Assembly: GCA_003455605.1 (NCBI GenBank)
Contig: DMQR01000152.1
Location: 1 to 10,551 of the forward strand
Length of the DNA: 10,551 nucleotides
From: Cryomorphaceae bacterium
GTDB lineage: Bacteria; Bacteroidota; Bacteroidia; Flavobacteriales; Schleiferiaceae
Reading direction: 5' to 3'
The position numbers and the translations under genes are program-made. How positions within the stretch are numbered: the first letter of the stretch is position 1; every line of letters begins with the position of its first letter. The notes below the pieces were generated by a model. It searched no databases. It saw only the letters and a list, made by a program, of their open reading frames with translations, and was not told the DNA's origin. Below are positions 1 through 8,111 of this stretch, piece by piece.

Positions 1-2406
1 ATACTGCGCGTTCAAAGAAGCACGGATCCTGCTTGAATCGCTTTGGTAGCTGATTCCTGCATTGAATTTCCATGGGCGGTCCCAGGCCAAGAATTGTTCT
101 TGGGTGAGCGGAACCTCTCCCGTCTGGGCAATCTGAAGGGCGCTTTCGCGGGCACTGTTTGATTTACCTCGTGCTTGCTGGTAGGAGCCGTTGAAAAAGG
201 AGTTGAAATGGTCGTTGAGGCGAGCGTTTAATTGGGTCTCGATACCAATTATTTTCGCATAATCCTGATTGATATACATCGTCTTGGTGACCGGACGTCC
301 CGTGGCATCTGTGGTGATCACACGACGTGAAACGATGTAATCAAAGCGGTTGTTGTTGAAGGCATTGATGGTCCACCCCAATCGCGATCCGAGCAAGGTT
401 TTGTATCCAACTTCGTAGGAGATATTAACCTCCGGATTGAGGTTTGGGTTCCCTAATGAAGAAAGGAAGCTGCGGTCCTGGTATTGTGGGTCCAGACCTG
501 CGTACATGAATCGCGGGTGCGGCATGCGCATGCTATGACCGTAGTTGAAGTACAAGATGTTGTTTTCGGTGACGGGGAAGCTTACGTTTAATCGGGGCAA
601 TAAGCGAACTTTCCAACGCAGCCCTCCGGCGCCGAAGGAGTTTTGGAGGTATTGCTCGCGTACGGCATCCAGTACAGGAGAGCTCTCATCAGCCACGGCG
701 TTATCGGCGAAAGCGCCCGGTGCCCAGTAGTTGAAACGCATTCCTAGAGTGGCTTTCACCCCTTTGTATTCGATGCGATCCTGCGCAAAGAGGCCGCCTT
801 TTTGAGGGTTCACCTTCCAAATATCATTGCTAGAGCCAATGCTTACCGACGGTGTTGTTGTACTATCGTTGATGACAATGGGGGCACCGACCCAAGGACG
901 GTAGACATCTACCCATTGGTACTCTGTTAAGGCGTGCTCTATACCGCCACTGATGGTGTGGATGGCGCTGGGCTGGTAGCTCAATTTTCCTTTGAGGGTA
1001 TGCTCCGCCGCATAGTGATCGTGCCAAATTGGAGTGATCCCGCCATTGTTGACCAATCCGTTGCCTGGAATTAAGTAGTAATTGCCATAGGGGTCGTTCG
1101 GGTTGAAAACTGTGAGGTCTCCGGTGAAGATATAGTCCTCATCATAGATTTGGTCCACGGTCTCTGCGCGGAAAGGTCGGCCGTTGGCATCGGCACGCAG
1201 ATTGGTGAAGAGGCGTCCCGCTGATACCGTCAATACCGTTTTTTGCGAGAGGCGTTTGTTGTAGCCCAGCACCGTCAGGTTGCTGTGGTGGGTATAGGTA
1301 GTAGCGTTGTCCAAGTTATTGCTGCGCTCGTATTGGAACCCCGGTGCTAAGAGGGCATCGAATCCGACAATTTGAAGTGTTCGCGAGTTCTGATTGACTT
1401 TCAAGCTGTGGCTATTGGTTAATGTCAATTTCCCAAATCCTTTGGTGCCGTAACTTAACTTCACAGTATGGGAGTAATCGTTGCTCTGGCGCGGTGCCCA
1501 TAGCTCTGGATTCTCAGGGAACAAGCTTGATTTGAGTTGATTTGCGGTGGCCCCGAAGTAGTGGTCGGTCCATTGTCCACGGGCGGTCGTGAAGAGTCGC
1601 AGTTTCTTCCCGGTAAATGGTATAGGAGTGCTGAAGGTGGCTTCGATTTCATCTGAATTGAAGGAGGTAGCATCGAATAATTGGTCCGTTTGATAATTCA
1701 GACCCCAGCTTAATTTCTCCCCGCCTTCTTTGATTTGGGTATTGATAATTCCCGCCGAGCCGCCACCATATTCTGCAGAAGCACCACCGGTCATCAAATT
1801 CAAGGACCCAACAGAACTCGCGCTCACGTTCACACCGCCGCCGGTTCCAGCTAATGGATCCTGTGCCGATATGCCGTCTATTAGGTATTCGGTCTCGTAC
1901 ACCCGGGCCCCACGAATCTGAAGCCCATCGGTAGTTCGTTGAACCCCAGCTTGCTGCGCTAAAACGTCTTCCACGCCTTTTGCTACCAACGCCCCGATCT
2001 CGCTGTCGCTCAAGGTGATGGCTGAGGAAGCTTTTTCAAGGTCCACTTGATTCTTGCGCCCTACGACCGTTACTGCCTGAAGCATTTCACTTTGTTCCCT
2101 GAGTTTAGCATCCAATTTTACTGTCTTGCCAACACCTATTTTGATGTCGTTGAACTGCATGGGCTGGTAGCCTATGAATTGGAATTTGACACTGTAGATG
2201 CCCGGTTTGATGTCGTTCAAGACAAACTTACCGTCGAAGTCTGTTAGGGTTTGGTAGAAGGTTCCCACTATTGTTGCCGCTGCGTTCGGCAGCGGCTCGC
2301 CGGTGGCTTTGTCCAATACGGTTCCGACGATCCGACCTGTTCCTTGGGCGAGCATCGCAGAACCCCAGAAGAGGAGTGTACATATGAGGAGCTTAGAATA
2401 CCGCAT
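1..2406 (-). CDS. TonB-dependent outer-membrane receptor, 3' end cut by window edge
   Basis: Energised uptake of a ligand across the outer membrane with TonB-ExbBD. The frame is open from the start to base 1 (802 codons, no stop), so the C-terminus lies outside. Residues 1-20 are a signal peptide (MRYSK, hydrophobic core, cleavage after MLA before Gln21). Residues about 23-103 form a carboxypeptidase-regulatory-like beta domain (GTVLDKATGEPLP, then TDFDGKFVLNDIKPG). Residues about 122-230 are the plug, with LQIRGARVYETEYLIDG and GGASAEYGGGSAGIINTQ. The rest is rich in aromatic and Asn residues with alternating polarity, as expected for a barrel. The plug motif resembles the Oar-like 'GGFxAEYGxAxSGVxN' receptors rather than SusC, and no SusD gene is next to it. 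The start at 2406 gives the best signal peptide; an in-frame ATG at 2415 would add three residues. It overlaps the 3' end of the upstream lipoprotein gene by about 14 bases, so co-transcription is likely. The ligand is unknown. Confidence 0.93.
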   Translation of the reverse strand, partial: MRYSKLLICTLLFWGSAMLAQGTGRIVGTVLDKATGEPLPNAAATIVGTFYQTLTDFDGKFVLNDIKPGIYSVKFQFIGYQPMQFNDIKIGVGKTVKLDAKLREQSEMLQAVTVVGRKNQVDLEKASSAITLSDSEIGALVAKGVEDVLAQQAGVQRTTDGLQIRGARVYETEYLIDGISAQDPLAGTGGGVNVSASSVGSLNLMTGGASAEYGGGSAGIINTQIKEGGEKLSWGLNYQTDQLFDATSFNSDEIEATFSTPIPFTGKKLRLFTTARGQWTDHYFGATANQLKSSLFPENPELWAPRQSNDYSHTVKLSYGTKGFGKLTLTNSHSLKVNQNSRTLQIVGFDALLAPGFQYERSNNLDNATTYTHHSNLTVLGYNKRLSQKTVLTVSAGRLFTNLRADANGRPFRAETVDQIYDEDYIFTGDLTVFNPNDPYGNYYLIPGNGLVNNGGITPIWHDHYAAEHTLKGKLSYQPSAIHTISGGIEHALTEYQWVDVYRPWVGAPIVINDSTTTPSVSIGSSNDIWKVNPQKGGLFAQDRIEYKGVKATLGMRFNYWAPGAFADNAVADESSPVLDAVREQYLQNSFGAGGLRWKVRLLPRLNVSFPVTENNILYFNYGHSMRMPHPRFMYAGLDPQYQDRSFLSSLGNPNLNPEVNISYEVGYKTLLGSRLGWTINAFNNNRFDYIVSRRVITTDATGRPVTKTMYINQDYAKIIGIETQLNARLNDHFNSFFNGSYQQARGKSNSARESALQIAQTGEVPLTQEQFLAWDRPWKFNAGISYQSDSSRIRASLNAQY

Positions 2407-3781
2407 TAAATACATGATCTAAGAGTTCCTGTCCTCCTTCATTAGGACGCGTAAATAGGTGGAGTGGCAATGCGATAAAGACTTGGTTGATCGATCCGTT
2501 TTGGGTTCTGGTGGCGCCTAAAGTCGTCGCTCCGTTCCACCCGGCAATCTTGGTAAGCTGCCCGTAGTACAAGTCCGTTGCATCTGCGGAAGGTACCACA
2601 GGAACGACACCTAAGACAATATTTTGCGGGCGCATATCAGGGAAGTTAGCATCAAGCGCGACCAAGCTGCTGTCGTTGGTCAAGCGTGCTTGCCCGCTGC
2701 TAAGCACCAAACTTTCTATCGGGAAGATGTCTAAGAAAGCACCGCTGGCCATGGGCGCAGAGAGTTGCGAGGCAGTGAAGAGCTTACCGCCCTGCTGCAA
2801 GAATTTCTGGGCGCTCAAGGCAAGGATGTTAAGGAGGTAGTCCGAGCCCGATTTGGTGGGGAAGACCGTCGCATCTGTGAATAGGCTTATAGAGTTGTAG
2901 CGAGACATGATGATCTCGTACGTGGGGTTCCAGTAGGCGGGAATGCCCGCGCCCGTGACCGCATCCATCTGGATGTAATCATAGCTCACGTTAGCGCTGT
3001 CCATCCAACCTTTGTAGTAGGTTCCGAGGTATTCCGCTTGTCCGTTAATGATTAAGGTATTTTCCACTGCCGGGGCCCATAAGAATCCTGCAGAGGTATC
3101 TATCGCGGAATAGATGCCGGCACGGTCTTTAGCTCGGAGGAACAAGAAATTCTTTCCTGTCAAGGAGGCGCCGCTGAGGCTATCTGTCCACTGGGCATTC
3201 TTGTAGAAATCTACCGTGCCATCACCGTTCAAGGCGAAGGACAACAGGCTGGGTTGGGTGCCTATTGAGAACCAATTTCCATTGTTGAGTTTGACCTCCA
3301 CCAGCTCTATGGTCTCGTCCCCGTCGGCATCACTAGCACGCCAATCCAAGGTGGCTACGATAAATGCAGAATCTGGTAGGAAACCGTCGGGGTCTATGCT
3401 CACCTCTGGCATCGCATTCTTGATGGGCACCACTACGCTTGCAGGGCTTTCGTCCACAGCGCCTTCATTATCCACCGCAGCAATCTCCACCAAAACATCG
3501 GCGGTATCGACTCCGGCATCAATGCTAAAGCTGAATAGGGAGTCTGTTGCGGTGGTGAAAGAACTCGTGCCGTTTACGGCGACGTTGTAGCCGGTGATAA
3601 ACCCATCGCGGTCCGTGCCATACCAATGTAATTGCACATTCGTTCCCAGGCGTAGGTCGCCGGAACGAATGATAGTGTCCACCTGAAGTTGAGTTTCAGG
3701 AGGGAAGTTCTCTTTCAGCTGGTCATTGTTGCGACAGCCTGCGAGAAATACAATTACTATGGCGAGGACCGCATCACGCAT
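2393..3781 (-). CDS. Surface or periplasmic lipoprotein with two Ig/FN3-like domains and a Rossmann-like C-terminal domain
   Basis: I do not recognise a named family. The N-terminus is a short lipoprotein signal with lipobox LAGC at residues 13-16, so Cys16 should be lipidated. Residues about 28-120 look like an FN3/Ig-like domain (VQLHWYGTDRDGFITGYNV, later AAVDNEGAVDESPAS). A second such domain spans about 125-235 (LDWRASDADGDE, FLFLRAKDRAG). Residues about 240-462 look alpha/beta: NTLIINGQ strand, YEIIMSRYNS strand, then a helix and QKFLQQGGKLFTASQL. That last pattern is common in glutamine-amidotransferase-like Rossmann domains of Bacteroidota surface proteins, but no catalytic Cys-His pair is evident, so a binding role is more likely. 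The ATG shares one base with the TAA of the preceding gene (TAATG), which suggests translational coupling. Its place just before the receptor gene is where many Bacteroidota uptake operons carry a surface lipoprotein, yet it has no SusD-like features that I can see. Confidence 0.88.
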   Translation of the reverse strand: MRDAVLAIVIVFLAGCRNNDQLKENFPPETQLQVDTIIRSGDLRLGTNVQLHWYGTDRDGFITGYNVAVNGTSSFTTATDSLFSFSIDAGVDTADVLVEIAAVDNEGAVDESPASVVVPIKNAMPEVSIDPDGFLPDSAFIVATLDWRASDADGDETIELVEVKLNNGNWFSIGTQPSLLSFALNGDGTVDFYKNAQWTDSLSGASLTGKNFLFLRAKDRAGIYSAIDTSAGFLWAPAVENTLIINGQAEYLGTYYKGWMDSANVSYDYIQMDAVTGAGIPAYWNPTYEIIMSRYNSISLFTDATVFPTKSGSDYLLNILALSAQKFLQQGGKLFTASQLSAPMASGAFLDIFPIESLVLSSGQARLTNDSSLVALDANFPDMRPQNIVLGVVPVVPSADATDLYYGQLTKIAGWNGATTLGATRTQNGSINQVFIALPLHLFTRPNEGGQELLDHVFNAVF

Positions 3782-5991
3782 TAGTGTTGTACGATAATGC
3801 GAGCGGTTTGTAATCCTTGCTCAGTGCGCAGGTGTAAGATGTACAACCCATTGGGTAGGGCGCTGGTATTCACGATCGCTTCGTTGTTAAAGATGGTGGT
3901 GAAGATGCGGCGGCCTGCGGCATTGTACATTTCCAAAGCACCTTGTTGTGCCGAAGTGATGGTGAGGATATCGCTCACTGGGTTCGGATAATAGGTCAAT
4001 GGACGCTGGTCAAGTTCGACGATGCTCAACGGTGATGTAGGGACATACACGCTATCTAAGGTGAGGTTAGCACCGATGAAATCGTTATTGTTGCGAGGAA
4101 TTAATCGGTAGTTCGAGAACCCAAAATATAAGATTCCTTCGATGGCATCGAAAGTCATGGTATCGCTCACGACAATTGGGCTCACATTCATCTCCCCATC
4201 GATGCTTGCATAAATGGTGTCCGTAACGAGTTGTGCGTCTAACGAGCTATATGCCGTAGTGCTTTGACGACCAACCAACACGCGGGCGCTGTGGCTTATG
4301 GGCGCACCATTGTTGTCGCTCACCGCCCAGTCTCCGTAGCCCAAGTTCGTTTGGCTGATGGCTAATTTCCCGTTGGTTTGCTCGTAACGTATGTACATAC
4401 CTTCGTAAGGCTCCCAGCCGAAGTTGGCATAGCTCGCCGAATCTGAGGGATCTAAGATAGTAGGCATTACGGTTCCCAAATTTCCAGTCTTGTTCGAAGA
4501 GGTCACATTTATTCTAGTCATGCCGTAGTATTCTTCTACCACACCGGTCACTTCCACTTCCTCGTTGCGGTAGTAGGTGTTTAGCCCGATACCCACACAC
4601 CAGATACCGCTCCACTCAGAACCGGATTCGTCTTGAATGTAGAGGTAGCCTAAGTCACCAATTTTTGTTGAAGAGGTCACCACTCCTTTCACTGTTACTT
4701 CCTGTCCGGCTAAAGGGCTGCTGCCGTTCGGGTTAAGTGTATACTGAATGTCGTAAACCATCATACCGTTATCTCGAACGGTATAGAATTCGACGTTTGG
4801 TGTCGTTTGTGCCGTTGGCTTCACAGGCCACCAGCTTTCGTTACCGTCGTTATCAGCAGCGTAGATGTAATAACGTACGGTTTGGCCGTCAGTTTGGGCT
4901 GGGATTTCGTACTCGTATTCGTCAGTCGTTCCCGGGCTCAATGGCAATGTATAAATCGGCATGTTCAAGATACTCACGGTATCATCAGCACTCCATGCTA
5001 TGGCTACTGAATCCACTGTACCGTCATAGTCTGTGATGTTCATGATGAGTTCTACATCTTGGTTAGAGGTGGGTACAGCTGGGTCACGCTCGAAGTTGGC
5101 AATATACGGCGGCGCATAGCCGATGTCGTAGTGCGTACTGTCAAATGGATTGATTTCGTATCCACGTCCATTATCCCCAGTACAGCCGTTGGCGTCGTGA
5201 CGAACCACACCGCTGAGGCTGTTGAAGAAGGTTCCTGGTACAGGTGGTACGAATGAACCTTGGGACTGTGGAGATTGCGGGTTTACTGTGCTATGCGAGG
5301 GGAGCTTTTGTGCCAAGAATCGGTCACTTACGTTGATGGTATTTCCACTCGCATCAGCTACATTGAAGCTTACACGGTTACCCGAGAATAATATAACGGA
5401 AGTTACCGTTACGTTTTCAAGGGTGGCATAAGAACCTTCGTATTGCTCACCCGTAGTAAGTTGGTTGACTTGGAGGGCGTCGTTGAGGTCGCCAAGGGCA
5501 ACAGTGTCACTAGTAACCGGGTCTGTGGTGGTACCGATGATGCTAAAGCTGTTTGCATCGACTAAGCTGAGCTGGTTCGATCCGTTGTACTCGCCTACCA
5601 CACCTTTGATTTCTACGATATCACCGGCTAATACTTGGGTGAAGGTTGAAGGCACTTGAAACGAGCCGTCCGAGGCGGTGTATACCCCCATCACTTCAAT
5701 CCCTGCCCACGGAGAGCTCTGACCACCTACGGCAGTATCTTGGATAAAGATGAAGGGACGCAGACCACCGGTTACGGAGCCTGAGGCTACCTCTGTAGCC
5801 CACCCTGGAGTCACCACGATTCCTCGGGTGCGAATGGTTTGACCTAGATAGGAACTAGTGTCATTACAAGCAGCCAAATCTGTGGCGCTCACATTGTTGA
5901 TGTTTGTGATGCTCACGTAAGGAACGGTCTGTGCAGCTGCACCAAGTCCAAATACGGTCATCGCTAAAAGGAATAATCGTGTTTTCATCAT
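3781..5991 (-). CDS. Secreted OB-fold repeat protein with T9SS type A sorting domain
   Basis: Exported, probably non-catalytic protein of 736 residues. Residues 1-20 are a signal peptide (MMKTR, hydrophobic core, AAA before Gln21). Residues about 50-155 look like an OB fold: GQTIRTRGIVV, then FIFIQD, SSPWAGIEV, and GDIVEIKGVVGEYNG. A second fold follows at about 183-285 (YEGSYATLENVTVTS). An Ig-like module spans about 295-405 (PPYIANFERDP, DYDGTVDSVAIAW, VRYYIYAADNDG). A second OB pair lies at about 430-500 (GQEVTVKGVV, YLYIQD, EWSGIWCV, VEVTGVVEEYYG) and 525-640 (PYEGMYIRYEQTNGKLA). Residues about 664-736 are a T9SS type A domain (YYPNPVSDILTI, MYNAAGRRIF, LPNGLYILHL). The OB pairs resemble the non-catalytic half of ExeM/NucH-type extracellular nucleases. 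The ATG overlaps the upstream TGA by 4 bases (ATGA); a second ATG immediately downstream would avoid the overlap and keep the signal peptide. Domain limits are approximate. Confidence 0.92.
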   Translation of the reverse strand: MMKTRLFLLAMTVFGLGAAAQTVPYVSITNINNVSATDLAACNDTSSYLGQTIRTRGIVVTPGWATEVASGSVTGGLRPFIFIQDTAVGGQSSPWAGIEVMGVYTASDGSFQVPSTFTQVLAGDIVEIKGVVGEYNGSNQLSLVDANSFSIIGTTTDPVTSDTVALGDLNDALQVNQLTTGEQYEGSYATLENVTVTSVILFSGNRVSFNVADASGNTINVSDRFLAQKLPSHSTVNPQSPQSQGSFVPPVPGTFFNSLSGVVRHDANGCTGDNGRGYEINPFDSTHYDIGYAPPYIANFERDPAVPTSNQDVELIMNITDYDGTVDSVAIAWSADDTVSILNMPIYTLPLSPGTTDEYEYEIPAQTDGQTVRYYIYAADNDGNESWWPVKPTAQTTPNVEFYTVRDNGMMVYDIQYTLNPNGSSPLAGQEVTVKGVVTSSTKIGDLGYLYIQDESGSEWSGIWCVGIGLNTYYRNEEVEVTGVVEEYYGMTRINVTSSNKTGNLGTVMPTILDPSDSASYANFGWEPYEGMYIRYEQTNGKLAISQTNLGYGDWAVSDNNGAPISHSARVLVGRQSTTAYSSLDAQLVTDTIYASIDGEMNVSPIVVSDTMTFDAIEGILYFGFSNYRLIPRNNNDFIGANLTLDSVYVPTSPLSIVELDQRPLTYYPNPVSDILTITSAQQGALEMYNAAGRRIFTTIFNNEAIVNTSALPNGLYILHLRTEQGLQTARIIVQH
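4072..5844 (-). repeat. Degenerate internal duplication of an OB-fold pair (protein level)
   Basis: Two copies inside the 736-residue protein can be aligned by eye. Copy 1 (residues about 50-285) has GQTIRTRGIVV, FIFIQD, SSPWAGIEV, VEIKGVVGEYNG, then YEGSYATLENVTVTS. Copy 2 (about 430-640) has GQEVTVKGVV, YLYIQD, SEWSGIWCV, VEVTGVVEEYYG, then YEGMYIRYEQTNGKLA. The order and spacing of the landmarks match in the first fold. The second fold is less similar. An Ig-like module separates the copies. The DNA has diverged too far to show a nucleotide repeat by eye, so this is an old duplication. Confidence 0.62.
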
Positions 5992-8111
5992 TTAACTATT
6001 ATAAAAGGTTCTGTATATCGTTTTCCAGTTTTTAGATCTTCAACATGCAGCAGGTAGGTGCCTCGCGCAATGATTTGGCTTTCTTTCGAAAGTAGATCCC
6101 AAGCATGCTCCCCGCCGGAGAAGGTATTTTGGCTTTCATTTTCTGCGCCGAAGGAGCGGAACCAGCGGATATCTGATCCATTGTACTCAGGAGTGTGCTC
6201 GAAGGTGTCGATGAGGTCTCCTGTGGCAGTGGTGATGGTGATGCGGCAATGCGAGGGTAGGTTGGCAAAGATGATTTTCCGGCTTTCTTCTTGGAAGTTA
6301 CTTAGTCCTTCCCAGCCTGCGCTGAGGTAATAGGGGTTTGGATAGGCATATGGGGGTTCCTCGCTATCTCCTTCTTTGCCCGGGAAGGCACGGATGACAC
6401 TTGCAAGGGCGGAACTTTCCAAAGATTCTAATCCGGTGTTTGGGTCCCCTTTATCGAAGGCGGTAACAGCCATGCCCGTTTGCCATCCATTAGGAAGTGG
6501 ACTAAGGGTGTAGGCAAAGTCGTAGGTGATGCTATCGCTATCGAACGTTTTTGGGGTAGCTAGTTTGATAGCCTCGAATCCATTGTTGAATCCATAGAAG
6601 TTTCCGGTGCTGTCGAATGAAGCGATGAGGTTGAGATCACTGGCCAAATCTGGTGTGCCGAATACGTCAAATCCTGTGGAGGTGGCGTATAGGTTGAAGC
6701 CCTCGAAATCGCGTTTTTTCGAAATGGGGTCAACGCTATTTACGGAATTTGAGGCCCAATAAATGGTAGCCTCTTGGTTGCCTGCCTCTACACGAGCATA
6801 TGGGATGCTTGGCGGAGTAGGCAAAATGAATCGGGTGATTTTCCCGTCACCGTCTTTGTCCTCACCTTCGTCTAGGATTCCATTGAAGTTGCCATCTTCT
6901 CCATTATAGGTGGTCTGGGCCCAATTCGCCGCTGCCAGTAATCCACTGCGTTGGACTTCATTATTATCGGCATTAGGGTTGCCGTCTTCCATCTTCTTCG
7001 CCACAACATAGGCAAAGGCGATGGTGATCTCATCTCCTGGGGCAAAGGAATCAAAGGGTCCTGCCGATACGAGATCCGAACGGTTCCCGCTTTTATTGAG
7101 TTCGTCTTGGAGGTCAACCCCGAGCGTGTTCTGACATCCGGGTCCTGTAGGATTTGTCCAGCATGGACTGTGGTTAAACCCGTCGGCCATCTTTAGATAG
7201 CGTTGCTGGTCAGTGGTAGGGAAGAAGAATGTGCTTTGTCCGCTGTTGTTAAAGATCCATGCGTTGTAGTTTACATCAAATGTGGAATCCGTCTTGGGGT
7301 GTCTGAACCCTTGCTTGTCTTCGGCGCCGAGATATACTTGGCCCACATAACTATCGGTGAATCCTTCATCACCAGTGGCATCGTAACAGTAGGCGAGGCT
7401 CATGCTGTCCACAAATCCATTGCCGCCTTGCGAATAGAAGGTGGCACCGCCAGCGCCGGCTGGGGTGATGTTAATGTTTCGTACCACGGTGTTGTTCCAC
7501 AGCCCTATGTAGAGGTCATCAAAGGTCTGCGTTCCTTCGTTGGTGATGGTGAGGTTGACCAAGGCCATGAAATCTGAAAAGCTGTAATTCCAATTCATCA
7601 CGCGCATCTCCACCACTAAATCCATGGGGTTGATGTGGTTGTTGATCGGAATAGAGGTCCCTGGTACGAGCAAGGTGCTGTCAGAGAAGTAGGACAAGAA
7701 ATCTTGGTGACTGATGGCGTTCGAATTAAAGTTCGGCGACGTCTTCAGACTGCTCATCTCTTTCACACCTGGTCCAGGGATAGGATTGAATTCAAAACCG
7801 CCGCGACCCGGAGCATATCCCTGAGGCGCATCAAAGGCTGAGGTGCTCACGCGAATGACACCATTTGAGGTTCCGCCGATCCAAATCCCTCCTTCAAACA
7901 AGTGCTCAATTCCCGATCCTGCTGGGTACTCCAAGGAAGGGGTTCCAGTACCGTCCTTATATCCGCGGAAGGCGTTTCCAAAGGTTCCTGCATTGGTTGC
8001 GGCTAAGCGTATGTTCGCTTGAGAGGTTTGAAATTCTTCAAAGTTCTGGCCCTGCACCGTGAACATAATGGCTAAAAGCAAAGTACAGGTATGGAAGAAT
8101 CTCAATCTCAT
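5988..8111 (-). CDS. Large secreted protein with Ca-loop motifs, FN3-like segment and T9SS/FlgD-like C-terminal domain
   Basis: No named family recognised. The protein has 707 residues. Residues 1-20 are a signal peptide (MRLRFF, hydrophobic core, cleavage near VQGQ). Residues about 25-400 form a large region of beta-like, Gly/Asn/aromatic-rich sequence (GGIWIGGTSNG, VVEMRVMNWNYSFSDFMALVNLTITNEG trimmed here to its key V/N/L pattern at 166-193, then FAPGDEITIAFAYVVAKK). Residues 404-426 hold two acidic loops, DGNFNG and DKDGDGK, typical of EF-hand or thrombospondin-3-like calcium sites. Residues about 435-575 resemble an FN3 domain (ARVEAGNQEATIYW, FEGFNLYATS). Residues about 588-707 start with YAYPNPY and end with IARGTYLLHVEDLKTGKRY, as in FlgD-like or T9SS-exported tails. 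C317 and C326 could pair as a disulphide. The start overlaps the hydrolase TGA by 4 bases (ATGA), and its own TGA overlaps the next ATG by 4, so it is locked into the operon. A structural or substrate-holding surface role is inference. Confidence 0.9.
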   Translation of the reverse strand: MRLRFFHTCTLLLAIMFTVQGQNFEEFQTSQANIRLAATNAGTFGNAFRGYKDGTGTPSLEYPAGSGIEHLFEGGIWIGGTSNGVIRVSTSAFDAPQGYAPGRGGFEFNPIPGPGVKEMSSLKTSPNFNSNAISHQDFLSYFSDSTLLVPGTSIPINNHINPMDLVVEMRVMNWNYSFSDFMALVNLTITNEGTQTFDDLYIGLWNNTVVRNINITPAGAGGATFYSQGGNGFVDSMSLAYCYDATGDEGFTDSYVGQVYLGAEDKQGFRHPKTDSTFDVNYNAWIFNNSGQSTFFFPTTDQQRYLKMADGFNHSPCWTNPTGPGCQNTLGVDLQDELNKSGNRSDLVSAGPFDSFAPGDEITIAFAYVVAKKMEDGNPNADNNEVQRSGLLAAANWAQTTYNGEDGNFNGILDEGEDKDGDGKITRFILPTPPSIPYARVEAGNQEATIYWASNSVNSVDPISKKRDFEGFNLYATSTGFDVFGTPDLASDLNLIASFDSTGNFYGFNNGFEAIKLATPKTFDSDSITYDFAYTLSPLPNGWQTGMAVTAFDKGDPNTGLESLESSALASVIRAFPGKEGDSEEPPYAYPNPYYLSAGWEGLSNFQEESRKIIFANLPSHCRITITTATGDLIDTFEHTPEYNGSDIRWFRSFGAENESQNTFSGGEHAWDLLSKESQIIARGTYLLHVEDLKTGKRYTEPFIIVK

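Noticed and set aside
1..2406. SusC-type receptor of a polysaccharide utilisation locus
   Set aside because: The plug motif is of the AEYGGGSAG type rather than the SusC type, no SusD follows the usual pattern, and no glycan-active enzyme is in the window.
2413..2440. GGAGG run upstream of the receptor start as a Shine-Dalgarno site
   Set aside because: It is about 17 bases from the nearest ATG and encodes conserved-looking lipoprotein residues; Bacteroidota rarely rely on such sites.
3216..3590. 124-codon plus-strand open frame opposite the lipoprotein gene
   Set aside because: It is antisense to a well-supported gene, Ser/Thr/Ala-rich in the way of a codon shadow, and has no domain or leader of its own.
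7203..7577. 124-codon plus-strand open frame opposite the 707-residue protein
   Set aside because: It lies wholly antisense to a gene with signal peptide and domain features; its composition looks like a reverse-frame artefact.
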